Source of the DNA: Pseudo-nitzschia pungens
Taxonomy: Eukaryota > Bacillariophyta > Bacillariophyceae > Bacillariales > Bacillariaceae
Reading direction: 5' to 3'
NCBI GenBank assembly: GCA_037355855.1
Contig: CM074759.1
Location: 6,014,001-6,078,000, forward strand
DNA: 64,000 nt
The translations under genes were made by a program, and so were the position numbers. A model generated the notes under the pieces. It worked only from the letters and a program-made list of their open reading frames with translations, did no database searches and was not told the origin of the DNA. Below, piece by piece: positions 1 to 10,717 of the stretch; position 1 is the stretch's first letter, and every line of letters begins with the position of its first letter.

Positions 1-433
1 TTAAGTGGATATCACTTAAGGGGCTTGAAAGACTGTATAGCGTTAAATAAAAATATGGCTTGAAAACAGATCAAAAAAACAAACCGAGCTCGGAGACAAA
101 GCGGAACTGAAGCAGAGCTGCTGTAGAATTAGTACTGCAATTGCTGTAGAAAATTATGTTTCGTGTTTTCGTGCTGCTTGTTGCTGTTGTTGCCGAATCG
201 ACCGACCGACCGACACTGAAACAAGCAACCACAGCAACCAAAGGAAGCAAGGAGCAGCCAAACAAACAGCAGAATCAGATAGGGGAGGTCGCTGTTAATA
301 GGTGTAGTGCTTGGTTTTGTTGTAGGAGCTTTAGAAGTGAGTGAGATATCAAAGGGAAAGTTGAGTAGAAATCTACATGTTTTAAGTACTGGAACATCGG
401 AACGTCGGACAAAATCGCGCGTCGCAAAATTGT
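1..433 (-). mobile_element. LINE K, 5' end only (5' UTR)
   Basis: This is the beginning of a minus-strand LINE; the rest lies left of the window. Its 5' terminus at 433 reads ACAATTTTGCGACG on the minus strand, the same terminus seen for LINE B (23602) and LINE C (28208). The stretch is closely similar to 23190-23602. It has the palindrome TTAAGTGGATATCACTTAA at 1-19. The element interrupts LINE A inside ORF2, just after the residues LQAKL. Short ORFs here are not conserved as proteins and I read the stretch as untranslated. Confidence 0.8.
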
Positions 434-1599
434 AGCTTAGCTTGGAGAGAAAACACTCCAGCCTGGAGAATGCTGTGCCTGACACGCTTGAAATACCGTT
501 GGCGCAGATGAGGGTGGGAGGACTGGAGTTTGGAATGAGAGAAGCTCACAGGAGGTGGCAGATGTTTGCCCATGAGGCTGCAATTACAGACTTCAATCCA
601 AAGCAGTCTATGGTCAGATTCCATACCATGGGCACCTCCAAAGGGACAATACCCAGCCCTGAGAACATCAACATTCTCAGAGACCCAAATGGCATCAATT
701 GGTGTTCTGGTAGTGTTGCGGTTGTGAGTGGCAGGAGGAGAAGACGTACTATGAAGGGTAAGAATGGCCTCTCTGAAACCCAGAGCCTGGAGCTCAAAAG
801 ACAAGCCATCAGTCCGGACATCAGCATTCTGGTCAATCCCAACAATGACTTGATCACCTGCACCCAGGCAGACCTGAAGGGCAGCAGTCAAATCCCTGTG
901 AAAGAGAATACATGGATTGGGACTGAAAAGATTTTCAGCTGCTTGAAAGTAGCGGCACTGTTGATTCCAGACTGAACCAAGATCCCTATCATTTTCAACT
1001 GGGCAGTAAGCAGAAAACATGGTGACATTGTAGCCATCCCTGCCCTGAAACTTGACAAAGGACCATCTGCCAAGACCAGATGGATCAGCCCCATGGGCAA
1101 TCTTGTGGGAACTGAACAGTTGATCAATGGAAAACCCTGTGCCACCAGGCTGAAGCCATGAGCAGTCAGAAGCTTCATGCTTGTTGTTGGCAAGATAGGA
1201 AAAACTTGAGGGACAGACATTCTTCATGCGCCGATTGAAAAGATCACAGGGCAGGAGTTTGGATTCATTCAAACAATGTTCAGCAAAAAGAGCCACACTG
1301 GCATTGCTCTTGACAAATTGACGGGCGTTGTGCTTGGACATGGACATAAAGGCAGCTCTACGCTGGGGTCCAATGTTTTGGAAGGTGATGATGGTGGAGT
1401 TAGAGGATGGAGCTTGAGGAAAGGAATGACCAAAACGGTCAGAATCCTTAGCAGCAAGAGAGTCTCCATGAAGAGTTAATTGGACAAAATGAGAGACAGG
1501 GGAAGAGGCGGAGGGGGAAAAGGGAGAAACAGGAGAAGCATTGATGGGATTTGGATTGGAAGGCATCCCATCACACCTCATACCAGAAGAGCTAACCAT
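434..1599 (-). pseudogene. LINE A ORF2 fragment, EEP endonuclease domain
   Basis: This is the N-terminal part of a LINE ORF2, read leftward from the ATG at 1599-1597. It covers the endonuclease/exonuclease/phosphatase (EEP) domain that nicks target DNA for target-primed reverse transcription. Visible motifs, in order, are FQNIG, LFAEHCLNES (catalytic Glu region), SAYCPVEND, VGIDQNADVR (Asp/Asn pair), TPIDAIWVS and ESDHRLLW (the SDH motif). The frame is open until LINE K cuts it at 433, so RT and RNase H are absent here. It is nearly identical to the start of LINE B ORF2 (14271-18766). The frame remains open upstream to 1671, but the ATG at 1599 overlapping the ORF1 stop is conserved in four copies and is preferred. 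Confidence 0.85.
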
Positions 1600-1728
1600 G
1601 ATCAGAAGGAAACCGAGTCTGTCGCACGGAAGGAAGAGTTGCCGGAGCTGATTTGGTGGAGACATTGGCATGGCTCAAATCACTGACACTAGCATCATGG
1701 CTGGAAGAGAATGCAATTGCAGCAACTC
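1592..1728 (-). pseudogene. LINE A ORF1, C-terminal remnant
   Basis: These are the last residues of LINE ORF1 (ending in FPSDHG, stop TAG at 1594-1592), matching the end of ORF1 in LINEs B, C and F. Homology to B stops abruptly at 1728. Beyond that point the plus-strand tandem array of LINE I begins. A is therefore a 5'-truncated copy, as is common for LINEs. Confidence 0.75.
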
Positions 1729-3393
1729 GGCCCCGGCTTTTGCTATCACCTGGCACCTCTACATCCAACGCGGCGTTTCTGTTGTTGCTTCTGCACTCCA
1801 CTGGAGGTTTCCTGCTGTTGATTTGCCCTTACCCGGTGCTTCCCCTGCCCCGGCTTTTGTCATCCCCTGGCACTTCTACATCCAAGCGACGTGTCTGTTG
1901 CTGCTCCTGCATCCGACTGGTTGCTCTTCTGCAGTTGATTTGCCCTCAACCGGTGCTTCTCCTGCCCTGACCTTTGTCATCACCTGGCACTTCCACATCC
2001 AAGCGGTGTGTCTGTCGCTGCTTCTGCTCTCAACTGGTGTTTCTACTGCCCCGGCCTTTGTTATCACATGGCGCCTCTACATCCAAAGCGGCGTTTCTGT
2101 TGTTGCTTCTGCACTCCACTGGAGGTTTCCTGCTGTTGATTTGCCCTCAACCGGTGCTTCTCCTGCCCCGGCCCTTGTCATCCCCTGGCGCTTCTACATC
2201 CAAGCGACGTGTCTGTTGCTGCTCCTGCATCCGACTGGTTGCTCTTCTGCAGTTGATTTGCCCTCAACCGGTGCTTCTCCTGCCCTGGCCTTTGTCATCA
2301 CCTGGCACTTCCACATCCAAGCGGCGTGTCTGTCGCTGCTTCTGCTCTCAACTGGTGTTTCTACTGCCCCGGCCTTTGTTATCACCTGGCGCCTCTACAT
2401 CCAAAGCGGCGTTACTTTTGTTGCTTCTGTACTCCCCTGGAGGTTTTCTGCTGTTGTTTGACCTCAACCGGTGCTTCCCCTGCCCCGGCTTTTGTCATCA
2501 CCTGGCACTTCTACATCCAAGCGGCGTGTCTGTTGTTGCTCCTGCACCCAACAGGTTGCTTTTCAGCTGTTGATTTGCCCTCAACCGGTGCTTCTCCTAC
2601 CCCGGCCTTTGCCCTCAACCGGTGCTTCTCCTGCTCCGGCCTTTGTCATCACCTGGCACTTTTACATCCAAGCGGCGTGTCTGCTGTTGCTCCAGCACCC
2701 AACAGGTTGCTTTTCAGCTGTTGATTTGCCCTCAACCAGTGCTTCTCCTACCCCGGCCTTTGCCCTCAACCGGTGCCTCTCCTGCCCCGGCCTTTGTCAT
2801 TACCTGGCACTTTTACATCCAAGCGGCGTGTCTGCTGTTGCTCCAGCACCCAACAGGTTGCTTTTCAGCTGTTGTTTGCCCTCAACCAGTGCTTCTCCTG
2901 CCTCGGCCATTGTCAGCACCTGGCACTTATCCATTCAAGAGCGGCGTTTCAGTTGGTGCTCCTGCACTCCACTAGAGGTTTTCTGCTGTTGTTTGGCCTC
3001 AACCGGTGCTTCTCCTGCCCCGGCCATTGTCATCACCTGGCACTTCTCCATCCAAGCTTGGCGTTTCTGTTGGGGCCCCTGCACTCCACTTGAGGTTTTC
3101 TGCTGTTGACTTGCCCTTAACCGGTGCTTCTTCTGCCCCGGCCCTTGTCATTACCTGGCACTGTTATATCCAAGCGGCGTGTCTGTTGTTGCTCCTGCAC
3201 CCAACTGGTTGTTTTCTGCTGTGGCTTTTCAGCATCCAAGTGGCATTTCTGTTGCTGCTTCTGCACTCAACTGGTGTTTCTTTTGCCCCGGCTATTGCTA
3301 TCACCTGGCATCTTTACATCCAAAGCGGCGCTTCTGTTGTTCCTTCTGCCCTCAGCTGGTGTCTCTGCACTCAGCTGCTCCCATTCTGGTACA
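1729..3393 (+). repeat. Tandem monomer array, 5' UTR of LINE I
   Basis: About fourteen degenerate tandem units recur with spacings of about 84 to 151 bases. Each contains a core like CACCTGGCACTTCTACATCC, then an AAGCGGCG/TGTCTGTTG block and CTCAACCGGTGCTTCTCCTG. The array ends directly at the ATG of a LINE ORF1 (3394), so it occupies the 5' UTR position. All plus frames are locally open because the units lack stops, but the unit lengths are mostly not multiples of three and no consistent protein results. I read it as promoter-type monomers, by analogy with monomer arrays of some mammalian L1 elements. A single related monomer is present in reverse in the 5' UTR of LINE B near 22070-22130. 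Confidence 0.7.
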
Positions 3394-3921
3394 ATGCCTC
3401 CCCCTCCTAATAAGGGGTGGCCCACCTCCCAAGCTGCTTCCCGGAAGAAAAGATCTTCCACGCCATCTTCTTCTGCTAGGTCTGCCTCTGGGTCTCGGTC
3501 TAGCAAGCGTCCCTTTGTGCAACAGACCCCTCCAAGACATTCTAGTGCCAACACTGCTTGCGCCACTCCTTCTCCTGCTCTTGCTCCCAGATCATCCTCT
3601 TCATCGGCCTCCTCAGCCTCTTCATCCTCTATGCATGGGTCTTCTGTTGATGATATGTCTTCCTCTTCTTCTGTGTCCTCATCTGCAAGTGTGCTTTCTG
3701 ATGTTGATATGCTTGGCACTGAATCTGCTCCAGGGGATTCCTTGCAGCCTTCTTCTCTGTCAGCAGCTTCTCAATTAGGCTCCAAGCAGTCAGGCTCTCA
3801 GCCGTCAGGTACTCTGCCGTCAGACCCCCAGCTGACAGGATCCAAGCTGACAGGATCCAAGCTGACAGGATCCCAGCAGCCAGGCTCTCAGCAGCCAGGC
3901 TCCCAGCAGCCGTCTGGACAT
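3394..3921 (+). pseudogene. LINE I ORF1, N-terminal part
   Basis: An ATG at 3394 opens the N-terminus of a LINE ORF1 of a second subfamily. It begins MPPPPNKGWPTSQAASRKKR, followed by a Ser-rich stretch and tandem GSQQP/TGSKL repeats. The equivalent part of LINE F begins at 23892 and is very similar. Recognisable homology ends near 3921; the frame continues to 4050 only by reading into unrelated sequence and repeat R. ORF1 of a LINE normally coats the element RNA; no nucleic-acid-binding motif is visible in this low-complexity part. Confidence 0.7.
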
Positions 3922-3969
3922 GCGTTGATATTCGCTCGTCAGCGATCTTCGGGGAACTTAATCGTAGAA

Positions 3970-4378
3970 CTTAATCGACTTGTACTGCAAACTGAAAAAA
4001 TAGGGGAAAGCCTTAACAATAACAACACGTATATCCCTGGCAAAGGGTGAGTCTACAGTGGACTGTTCAAGGTCTATTGCATACACTTAGGCAATACAAG
4101 GCACTTCCCTAGAGGTACATTGGAATCGGTCGTAAGGGGAGGGCATGATAGGCTTTTAATTTAGAGTGAAACATAAAGAGTGAATATAGCGTCGGAAGCT
4201 GAGCGCAGCTCAGCTCAGCTCTGTATCGTATCGTGACAGCGTTCCGCTAACTCGTATAATAACAGAGCTCTGTAGCTCTGGTACTGTATTCTACGGAGTA
4301 GCGTATCGCACGGAGTATCGTAGTAGCTATCGCTGAATATCGTAGCGTAGCTCCGCTTAATTATCCAAATGTATGCTA
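3970..4378. repeat. Repeat R, first segment
   Basis: This segment is the reverse complement of about 41345-41730 at high similarity. It includes the CTCTAGGGAAGTGCC-type block, several overlapping AGCTGAGC/GCTCAGCT palindromes and the GTATCGTATCG stretch. It continues, across the gypsy-1 and LINE B insertions, at 10239-10415 and 23603-23700. No coding potential is seen. The family is unclassified. Confidence 0.7.
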
Positions 4379-4567
4379 TGCCATACCCCGGGTCTACTAG
4401 TGATTAGAATAGTAGTGATATGCAAATTGTGAGCTCTATTGGTTACTCTATTTGCTACAGCTCCAAGAGCTCTTTGAATCGGCGATTCTGTCGACTCGCT
4501 GATTTTTTTTATCCTTATCCTTAATCTAGTCCTGAGTGGACTCGTGACTGTATTCTGGTGCACGGCA
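4379..4567 (-). repeat. 3' LTR of gypsy-1
   Basis: On the element strand the LTR begins TGCCGTGCACC and ends GGGGTATGGCA, giving canonical TG...CA ends. It differs from the 5' LTR at three of 189 positions. Confidence 0.93.
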
Positions 4568-4591
4568 TGCTCCTCCATGGGACTGTTACAA

Positions 4592-7500
4592 CTACTTCTC
4601 CATTCTAGTGCTATCCCTGCAATAATAGGGATGGACTCGCCTGATGTTAACCCGGTCGGTTACAAAGGGAGCAGTTTTAATAGTCACAGTTCCATTGTCA
4701 TGGGCCTTGAGCACCTTGTAAGGTCCTTGTCGTGGGAAGGATAGTTTTGGAATAATGCCCTTCCTTTCCAGGGTGACATAGTCTCCTTCCTTATAGACAT
4801 GGGGGATCCTCTTCCGGTTCTCCCTGATGTTACTCTTGTGGATACTCTTTTGTTTCCTTGCTTGGATTGCTTCCCAATCCACGGGGAAATTCACAGGCAT
4901 GAACATGTCCCTTCCAAACACCAGTTGCGCTGGGGAGTACCCTAGGGTTGTATGGATGGCGCTTCTGATCGCGTATGCCGCCTTTGTGGTGAATTCCTCA
5001 AATGGGTCCTTCTCATGGAGGTCTCTTTGTTCAAGTTAAAGGATAATAGACAATCCTTCAGCACCTGGTGGATCTTCTCCAATACAGCATTGGATTGGGG
5101 GTTCCAGGCTCCACTGGGCTTCCTTTTCATTCCCATGTTCTCGGAGAGTTCCTGGAACTCTGCTTTGAACTCACTTCCACCATCGAATCCGATTTCTTTC
5201 GGTCGAGGATATCTTGCTAGCCAGGTACGATCCAACAATCGCTGAGTTTCGGCTGCATTTGGGGAGTCCTTCAGGTGCGCCAGTTCAAACCACCCGGTCA
5301 CGGGGTCCACCATTGTGAGGACATGGATGTGGTAGTCTTTTCCATTTTTGTTGTGGACAGTTGCAGGTCCCCAGAGGTCCACATTGACCCTTTGCCATTT
5401 GGTGATTTCAACTGCTTTCTCCGGTAGTAGTCCATACTTCTTCCGGCCACTCTTTTTGAACATCTGGCACGTGTGGCAGTGTTTACAGAGGTCCTGAACG
5501 TCCTTTCGCAGGCCCTTCCAGGTGAACACTGAGCGGATGCTCTGTTCCATTCTCTTTTCTCCGGGATGGACCAGCATACTGTGGTACCATTCCATAACTC
5601 TATTTTTGAGTTTGTCCGGGATCAGAATTTTCCCTTCCTTGTGGATTAGACTGTAACCTTCCACCGTTTTGGTGGTCAGTCGATTGTCTTTTTCCAGAGC
5701 ACTCATGATTCCGGTGTCCTTTTGTTGGTAGAACTGGATCATGTCCGGGGCAAGTGGGAATGCACTATTGCCCTGGAATTCTTCCGGCGCTTCTTCTCCA
5801 AGTGGGAATAGGAGTTGCCGGAGGTGCTCTTCCTCATCCGCGTAGGTGAGGGGCTTATTTGGTGGTAACCATTCCACTGTGTCCGCTGGGTCATCAGTGA
5901 TATCCAGCCGAGACAGTGCGTCTGCTGCATCATTGTCTTTGCCGGCAACGTGCTTGACTACTGGATGAAACTCCTCCATAAGGAGTCTCCATCGTACCAT
6001 TCGTTGGGTGGGCATCTGTTGGTACAGGAGGTTAAGGTGATCCGTGTGGATGATCACATCTTGGCCTTGAAGGATTCCTTCGAACGCCTTTAGGCCTTCT
6101 ACTATGCCCAGGAGTTCTTTTTCTCTGACAGTGTAGTTGAGCTGCGCTGAGTTTAGTTTCCGGGTATAGAATCCAAGGGGTTTGCCATCTTGGCACACAG
6201 TTGCTCCCAGTTGCCTATCGCTGGCGTCTGAGTAGAGATGAAATGGTTTTGTAAAGTCTGGGAATGCGAGTTTCGCTTCATCTGCGAGCATTCTCTTCGC
6301 CTCCATGAAAGCTTTCTGCTCTGCTGGACCCCAGTACCAGTTCATTTTGCCCTTTTTCCCTGCTAGTTTGTTCAGAGGGGCTAGGATGTGGGAGCGACGC
6401 TTCAACATATCCCTGTAGAAATTCACCATTCCAAGGAACATCTTGAGCTGTTTGGTGTTCTTGGGGGCTTCGAGGCGCTTCATCGCCTCCAACTTCTTTG
6501 GCTGGGGCTGAATGCCCTCTGTTGTTAATAGAAACCCCAGATATTCCACTTCTTTTTGCATGAAGAAGGATTTTCGTAGGTTGGCTCGAAAGCCAGCATC
6601 ATCCAGTCTCTGGAGGACTGTGTCGATCTTGTCGAGGTGATCCTGTTCAGATTCGCCTTCGCGCTGAATGATTAGGATGTCATCAATGTAGACCAGGACG
6701 TAGTCCAGGTCCCCTAGTAGGTTCATCATGACTGATTGGAAGATATCCGGAGCGCAAGCAATCCCTATTGCCAGTCTCTTGTAGGCATACTTTCCCCACG
6801 GCAGAATGGTAGAGCAGATCTTCTGGCTCTCCTTGCAGATTGGGATGGTGTAGTACCCTTGGGACAAGTCCAGCGCCGTAGCTGATTTGAACTTCTGTAG
6901 CCTTTGGATTGTTTCCCCTATTCGTGGTAGTGGGAATGGTTTTCTCTGGATTGCCGCATTCATCTTCCGGAAGTCTGTAAGGACTCGGATATCGCCTGTC
7001 TTCTTCGGTTGACAAAACGTGGGAGATGCCCATGGTGAATCATCATCATGAGGAAGTTTCTCCAGGACTCCGATATCACAGAGCCTGGTGATCTCCTTCC
7101 GGAGGGCTTGTTCAAAGGCATGGGGTACGGAATAGTACCTCTGCCTGACCGGTTTAACCCCAGGTTGGAGTTCGATCGATACCGGTTCTATATTTTTGAG
7201 TAGTCCCAGCCCTCCTCCAAAGAGCGTTGGGAATTTCTTCAGGGTTCTCTTTAAGGCTTCCTTGGACTCGTCTGTGATCTCCAGTTCGGCGACCATAGCG
7301 TCGATATCCACCTTGGAGTAATCTGCGTCCAGGATTTTGGATTGCCTCTCTTCCTCCTGTTGGAGGATTGGACTTTGTGTGTTGGCAAAGAATACTGCCT
7401 CACATTTGTCCGGGTCAGCAAGCTCCCCCATTCCCTTCATGGGGATGGAGTCACCCTGCCATTCAATTGTTCGGGAGCTGTATTTTATATCCAGTCCCAG

Positions 7501-7863
7501 TTGTGCCATTAGTTCGGATCCTATGATCATGTCATAGGGTACTTCCTCGTGGTGATGATATTCATCCACTTGGAAGGTCCACTTGATGGTCTTGGAATTT
7601 GAAAATTCTATCAACCTCAGTCCCACTGAAGCCGCAGACTTGGTTCTGAACTTGCCTCCATACGTGTTGTAGGTGACAGATCTTTGGTCTCGGTTCGTTA
7701 GTTGACTTCGGTCGACAAATTGCCTTAGTATGATGGATTTGGAGCAGCCCGAGTCTAGTAGACCCCGGAGCATCCTACCCCTTCCCTTGTGGTCCAGTAC
7801 CTCCACACAGACGTCCGCAAATCTGTTGATAATGCGGGGTCCGGTGTGGATGGTATCGGCCAT
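4592..7863 (-). pseudogene. pol: gypsy-1 pol polyprotein: protease, RT, RNase H, integrase; frameshifted
   Basis: Pol starts at the ATG at 7863, immediately after the gag TGA and in the same frame. Domains in order: aspartic protease with LLDSGCSK (Asp 37); reverse transcriptase with TALDLSQGYYTIP and VYIDDILI near residue 391; RNase H with LYSDASDRQLG near 543; integrase zinc finger HPGEKRM...CHTCQMF near 760-795; and integrase core with VDLWGP, FDGGSEF and NAVLEKI supplying D, D and E. The reading frame runs to 4942 but loses homology near 5014, where a single base seems missing. The C-terminus, with a GPY/F-type motif (RQGPYKVLKAHDNG), continues in another frame down to 4592. The DDE and RT residues are intact. 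Confidence 0.9.
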
Positions 7864-9300
7864 TCAGTTGTGGGATCCTTTCTTTTTAAAGGTCTTTCTG
7901 TACTTTCTTCTGTACTCTTTGAGTTCCCGTTCGGAGATATCGATCTCGTCATCAGACACGTCGTGGTCAGCTTGGGCCGTGGCCAGCACATAGGAGTACT
8001 CGTGGTTCGATAGGTTCCTTCCCCAGTGGGGTTTGGAGTACTGCTCAGAGTCTGAGTCTTCTTTTGTCACAAAATGCTCCTTGAGCAAGTTGATGGTTTC
8101 CCGGTCGAACTTTCCCTTCTTGGAGGGACCACCGGTTAGTTTCCAGCATTTGCCGGCATGGACCTTGCCACAGGTCTTGCATAGCTGCTTGTTGCTGCCT
8201 TCCACAGGTCGCTTCTTCTTGCCAGGGGACTTCCCGTGGTGGTTTCCTCCCCCAGAGGCGGCCTTGGGAGTCTTCTTGGTGACACCATTCTTCTTTTCGA
8301 GGTCGGTGATGCGCTGTTGGAGTATTGCCTCCTTTCGGATGGTGGTTTCCAAATTTTCGAGCTTGTCGATAGTGGTGTTAAAGGATTGGGTGTAGAGGTC
8401 CCATCCAATGTGTTCCAACTTTTCGCGTTGGGAGTGAGTCATGTTGGAATCCAATATTTCCTTCAACTCGCCTTGTGTGAAACTGGTTGGTGTTTCCACT
8501 TGGTCACTGCCACATTACCAGAGACATTCTGGGAGATAGCTTTGTAGTTCGGCCATGCGATTGGCCCAGGCTCTGATGCCGTATTTGAGTTCCACTCGCA
8601 TTCCTCGCATGAATCTGCGGAGGACGATATACGAGCGTTTGCCGTTTTGGTCGTTGCCAAAGATTTTGAGTTTGAGGACATGCATGCATTCCTCCATGAC
8701 ATCCTTCCTGTACTCCTGGGATTGGTAGTACTGGGTGAGGGCGCTTGCTACCCTTTTCTTTGGGATTGGAGAGTCAAGGTTGTCGGCCTCCGGTTCTTTG
8801 TCCGATCCCGCCGTAGCTGTGTCGGTTTTGTCGGCGTTTGGAGATTTCTCCTTTGCCTTCTCCTTGGAGGCTCCCGTGGGAGTGTCGGTGGCGTCTTGCC
8901 CCATTGATAATAGGATGTTTGCTTGGTCCCGTTTCTCGATTTCCTGGATCTTTTTCTGTACGCGTCTGGTGTGGTGGACCTTGTGGGTCGGTTCGGCCAA
9001 GTAGGTCCGAGTGAGCGTCCGCTGGACGAGTGCTAGTGCTTCCCCAGCGAGGATTCTCTGTAGGACGTCCAGTTTCTGGTCTCCGTGGAGTTTGTCATTG
9101 CCAGCAATTTTCTGGTCAAAGTCTCTCTTCCAGATGAGGAAGAGTTCTGGTCTCTCAGTGCCACTGAGAACCTTCAGGTAGTCGCTGAATGCGATTCCGC
9201 CCTGCTCGCTGTCTACGTTCATCTTTACGGTGGTGGCGTCTTCTGGCCAGTCCTCCTGTGTGATGTTAAAGGGCTTCAGTTTGGTTCCCTTGGTCGCCAT
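7864..9300 (-). pseudogene. gag: gypsy-1 gag, with one internal stop codon
   Basis: This is the gag gene of gypsy-1, homologous over its length to the intact 478-residue Gag of gypsy-2. It starts MATKGTKLKPFNIT at 9300. A TAA at 8517-8515 replaces the GAA found in gypsy-2, splitting it into parts of 261 and about 216 residues in one frame. The C-terminal half carries a zinc-knuckle-like motif CKTCGKVHAGKC (spacing C-X2-C-X3-H-X3-C, shorter than the retroviral one), followed by a basic and then acidic tail. Gag should form the virus-like particle and bind the RNA. Its TGA stop at 7866-7864 abuts the pol ATG. Confidence 0.88.
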
Positions 9301-10049
9301 GGTGGGTTAATTGGTTTTCTTATTAGGTTTAATTTAGTTACACTATTTCTGTTATCTTTGCTGTTTGTGGTGCAATTGAGCAAAAAGTGATTGCTCAGCT
9401 CCTCCAGTTTTTCTTGCTGGATTTTCATTGCTCTTGCGATAGCTCGCGTTATAACTGATTTTCCCCCTGGTTTGTCCAGTGGTGGGAGTTGTTTCTCTCT
9501 TTGGTTCACGGGAATCCTGTGGTTCCCCGGAGTTGTTTCTGTTTCTATTTCGTGGGATTCGATTCCCGTGGTTCTCCGGCGTTGCTTCTCTATTAAGCCG
9601 TCACCGGGCCGGTCCCACTTCCCGTTTCCCGTGGAGTTAGTGGTGTTTAGGTATTTGTTATATACCTTTCCGGATATCCGTGTATTTCGGTTTTGGTTGG
9701 CATACCCCCTGCGGTCTGTCCATCCACTCAGTGTTGGTCCAATTAGTCCACTCACTGAATTATGTGTCACTTTTTCAGTCTGTATTTTTGAATTTTTCGA
9801 TTCTTTCCTGTTGTCGACCATGGTCCTGTTTAGGTACTTAGGTGTCTCTGTTGCTGTTGTTGCTCCCTCTTTTGGGGGCTAACCACTGCTGGGGTCGGTC
9901 TTCCTGGTGCTGCAGACACTGGATATCCTTCTCCCTGTTTTGCTTCTCCGTGCCTCCATTTTCTGGCAGTCTTTCGATCTCGTCGGTCCCTTGACCGATC
10001 GATCTCTTTCTGCTCATGGTCATCAGCACTCAGCTTGATTTTAAAATCA
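9301..10049 (-). other. gypsy-1 untranslated leader
   Basis: About 750 bases lie between the 5' LTR and gag, and the leader is conserved in gypsy-2 (55794-56539) and gypsy-3 (60753-61508). It starts, on the element strand, TGATTTTAAAATCAAGC next to the LTR where a primer-binding site is expected, but no TGG typical of a tRNA-primed site is present. A TATA-like GGTATATAACAAATACC lies near 9650. Open frames here (for example 9276-9821) are not conserved as proteins among the copies. Confidence 0.6.
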
Positions 10050-10238
10050 TGCCATACCCCGGGTCTACTAGTGATTAGAATAGTAGTGATATGCAAATTG
10101 TGAGCTCTATTGGTTAGTCTATTTGCTACAGCTCCAAGAGCTCTTTGAATCGGCGATTCTGTCGACTCGCTGATTGTTTTTATCCTTATCCTTAATCTAG
10201 TCCCGAGTGGACTCGTGACTGTATTCTGGTGCACGGCA
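10050..10238 (-). repeat. 5' LTR of gypsy-1
   Basis: This is the upstream LTR of the minus-strand element, 189 bp with TG...CA ends. It is followed on the right by the TGCTA target duplication. Confidence 0.93.
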
Positions 10239-10415
10239 TGCTAGCTCGTTGGGTAACTGTCTGGGCCGGGTATCCGGTCATGGTACATATTATACACCAA
10301 TGACCCGACCCCGGCGGTAGCATAGTATCTTAGCGTGGTATCATGGTAGGTTAGCATCTTTCAGTATCTCGTAGCATTAGCAACCCTAACCCTGTAGCAT
10401 TTAGCTACACCATAA
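10239..10415. repeat. Repeat R, second segment
   Basis: The sequence between gypsy-1 and LINE B is nearly identical to 40905-41040 and, reversed, to about 41170-41340. It contains CCAATGACCCGACCCCGGCG and two CCCTAA units. It is the continuation of the segment ending at 4378. Its last 20 bases, AGCATTTAGCTACACCATAA, are duplicated at 23603-23622 as the target duplication of LINE B. Confidence 0.75.
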
Positions 10416-10717
10416 TAATAATAATAATATACGTATTTAAATAACTTTAATCACCAAAGGTGAAACTAAATTACTCAGTCTGTAACCAGACTTTAACGTC
10501 GCCTCCATCATAGAGTCAGGACCCCAAGTGGCAGAACGACAAATTTTCAAACAAACCTTGAACATCAAGCAGGGAAAAAGACAAACAAGTCCCACAAAAT
10601 AGGGACTTGAGAGAAAGTGAAATGGGAATGAAGATATTGGGATAAGATCCAGTATCAAAAGGGATGGGACAGGATAAGAAGCAGGAACAGAAGACAAAAC
10701 CAAGGTACAAAGTGTAA
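10416..10717 (-). promoter_or_regulatory. LINE B 3' UTR with two hairpins and (ATT)n tail
   Basis: The 3' UTR ends on the minus strand in AAATACGTATATTATTATT. Two short perfect hairpins precede it: GTCTG-GTTA-CAGAC (10478-10491) and TCACC-TTT-GGTGA (10451-10463). The same pair occurs in LINE C, J, G and H. Such 3' structures are known to be recognised by the RT in some LINE/SINE pairs; that role here is inference. Confidence 0.7.

Larger units (their letters stand above)
4379..10238 (-). mobile_element. Ty3/gypsy retrotransposon gypsy-1, complete but defective
   Basis: This is a 5,860 bp element with two 189 bp LTRs (4379-4567 and 10050-10238), flanked by the 5 bp target duplication TGCTA at 4374-4378 and 10239-10243. 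Read leftward it has 5' LTR, leader, gag, pol and 3' LTR. Pol order is protease, RT, RNase H, integrase, which places it in the gypsy group. The two LTRs differ at only three positions, so the insertion is fairly recent. Gag has one in-frame stop and the integrase end is frameshifted. It was inserted into repeat R. A purine-rich tract GGAGGAGCA directly precedes the 3' LTR and probably is the polypurine tract. Confidence 0.95.

Noticed and set aside
1670..3410. Several overlapping plus-strand ORFs of 105-263 residues rich in Leu, Cys and Ser
   Set aside because: They arise from a stop-poor tandem repeat in the LINE I 5' UTR. Unit length is not a constant multiple of three, so no stable peptide repeat is encoded.
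4374..10243. Treating gypsy-1 as an endogenous virus with an envelope gene
   Set aside because: There is no ORF between the integrase end and the 3' LTR, which are separated by only about 24 bases.
10380..10400. Telomere-like CCCTAA units (also near 41030 and 41180)
   Set aside because: Only two units occur, embedded in repeat R, so this is not a telomere.
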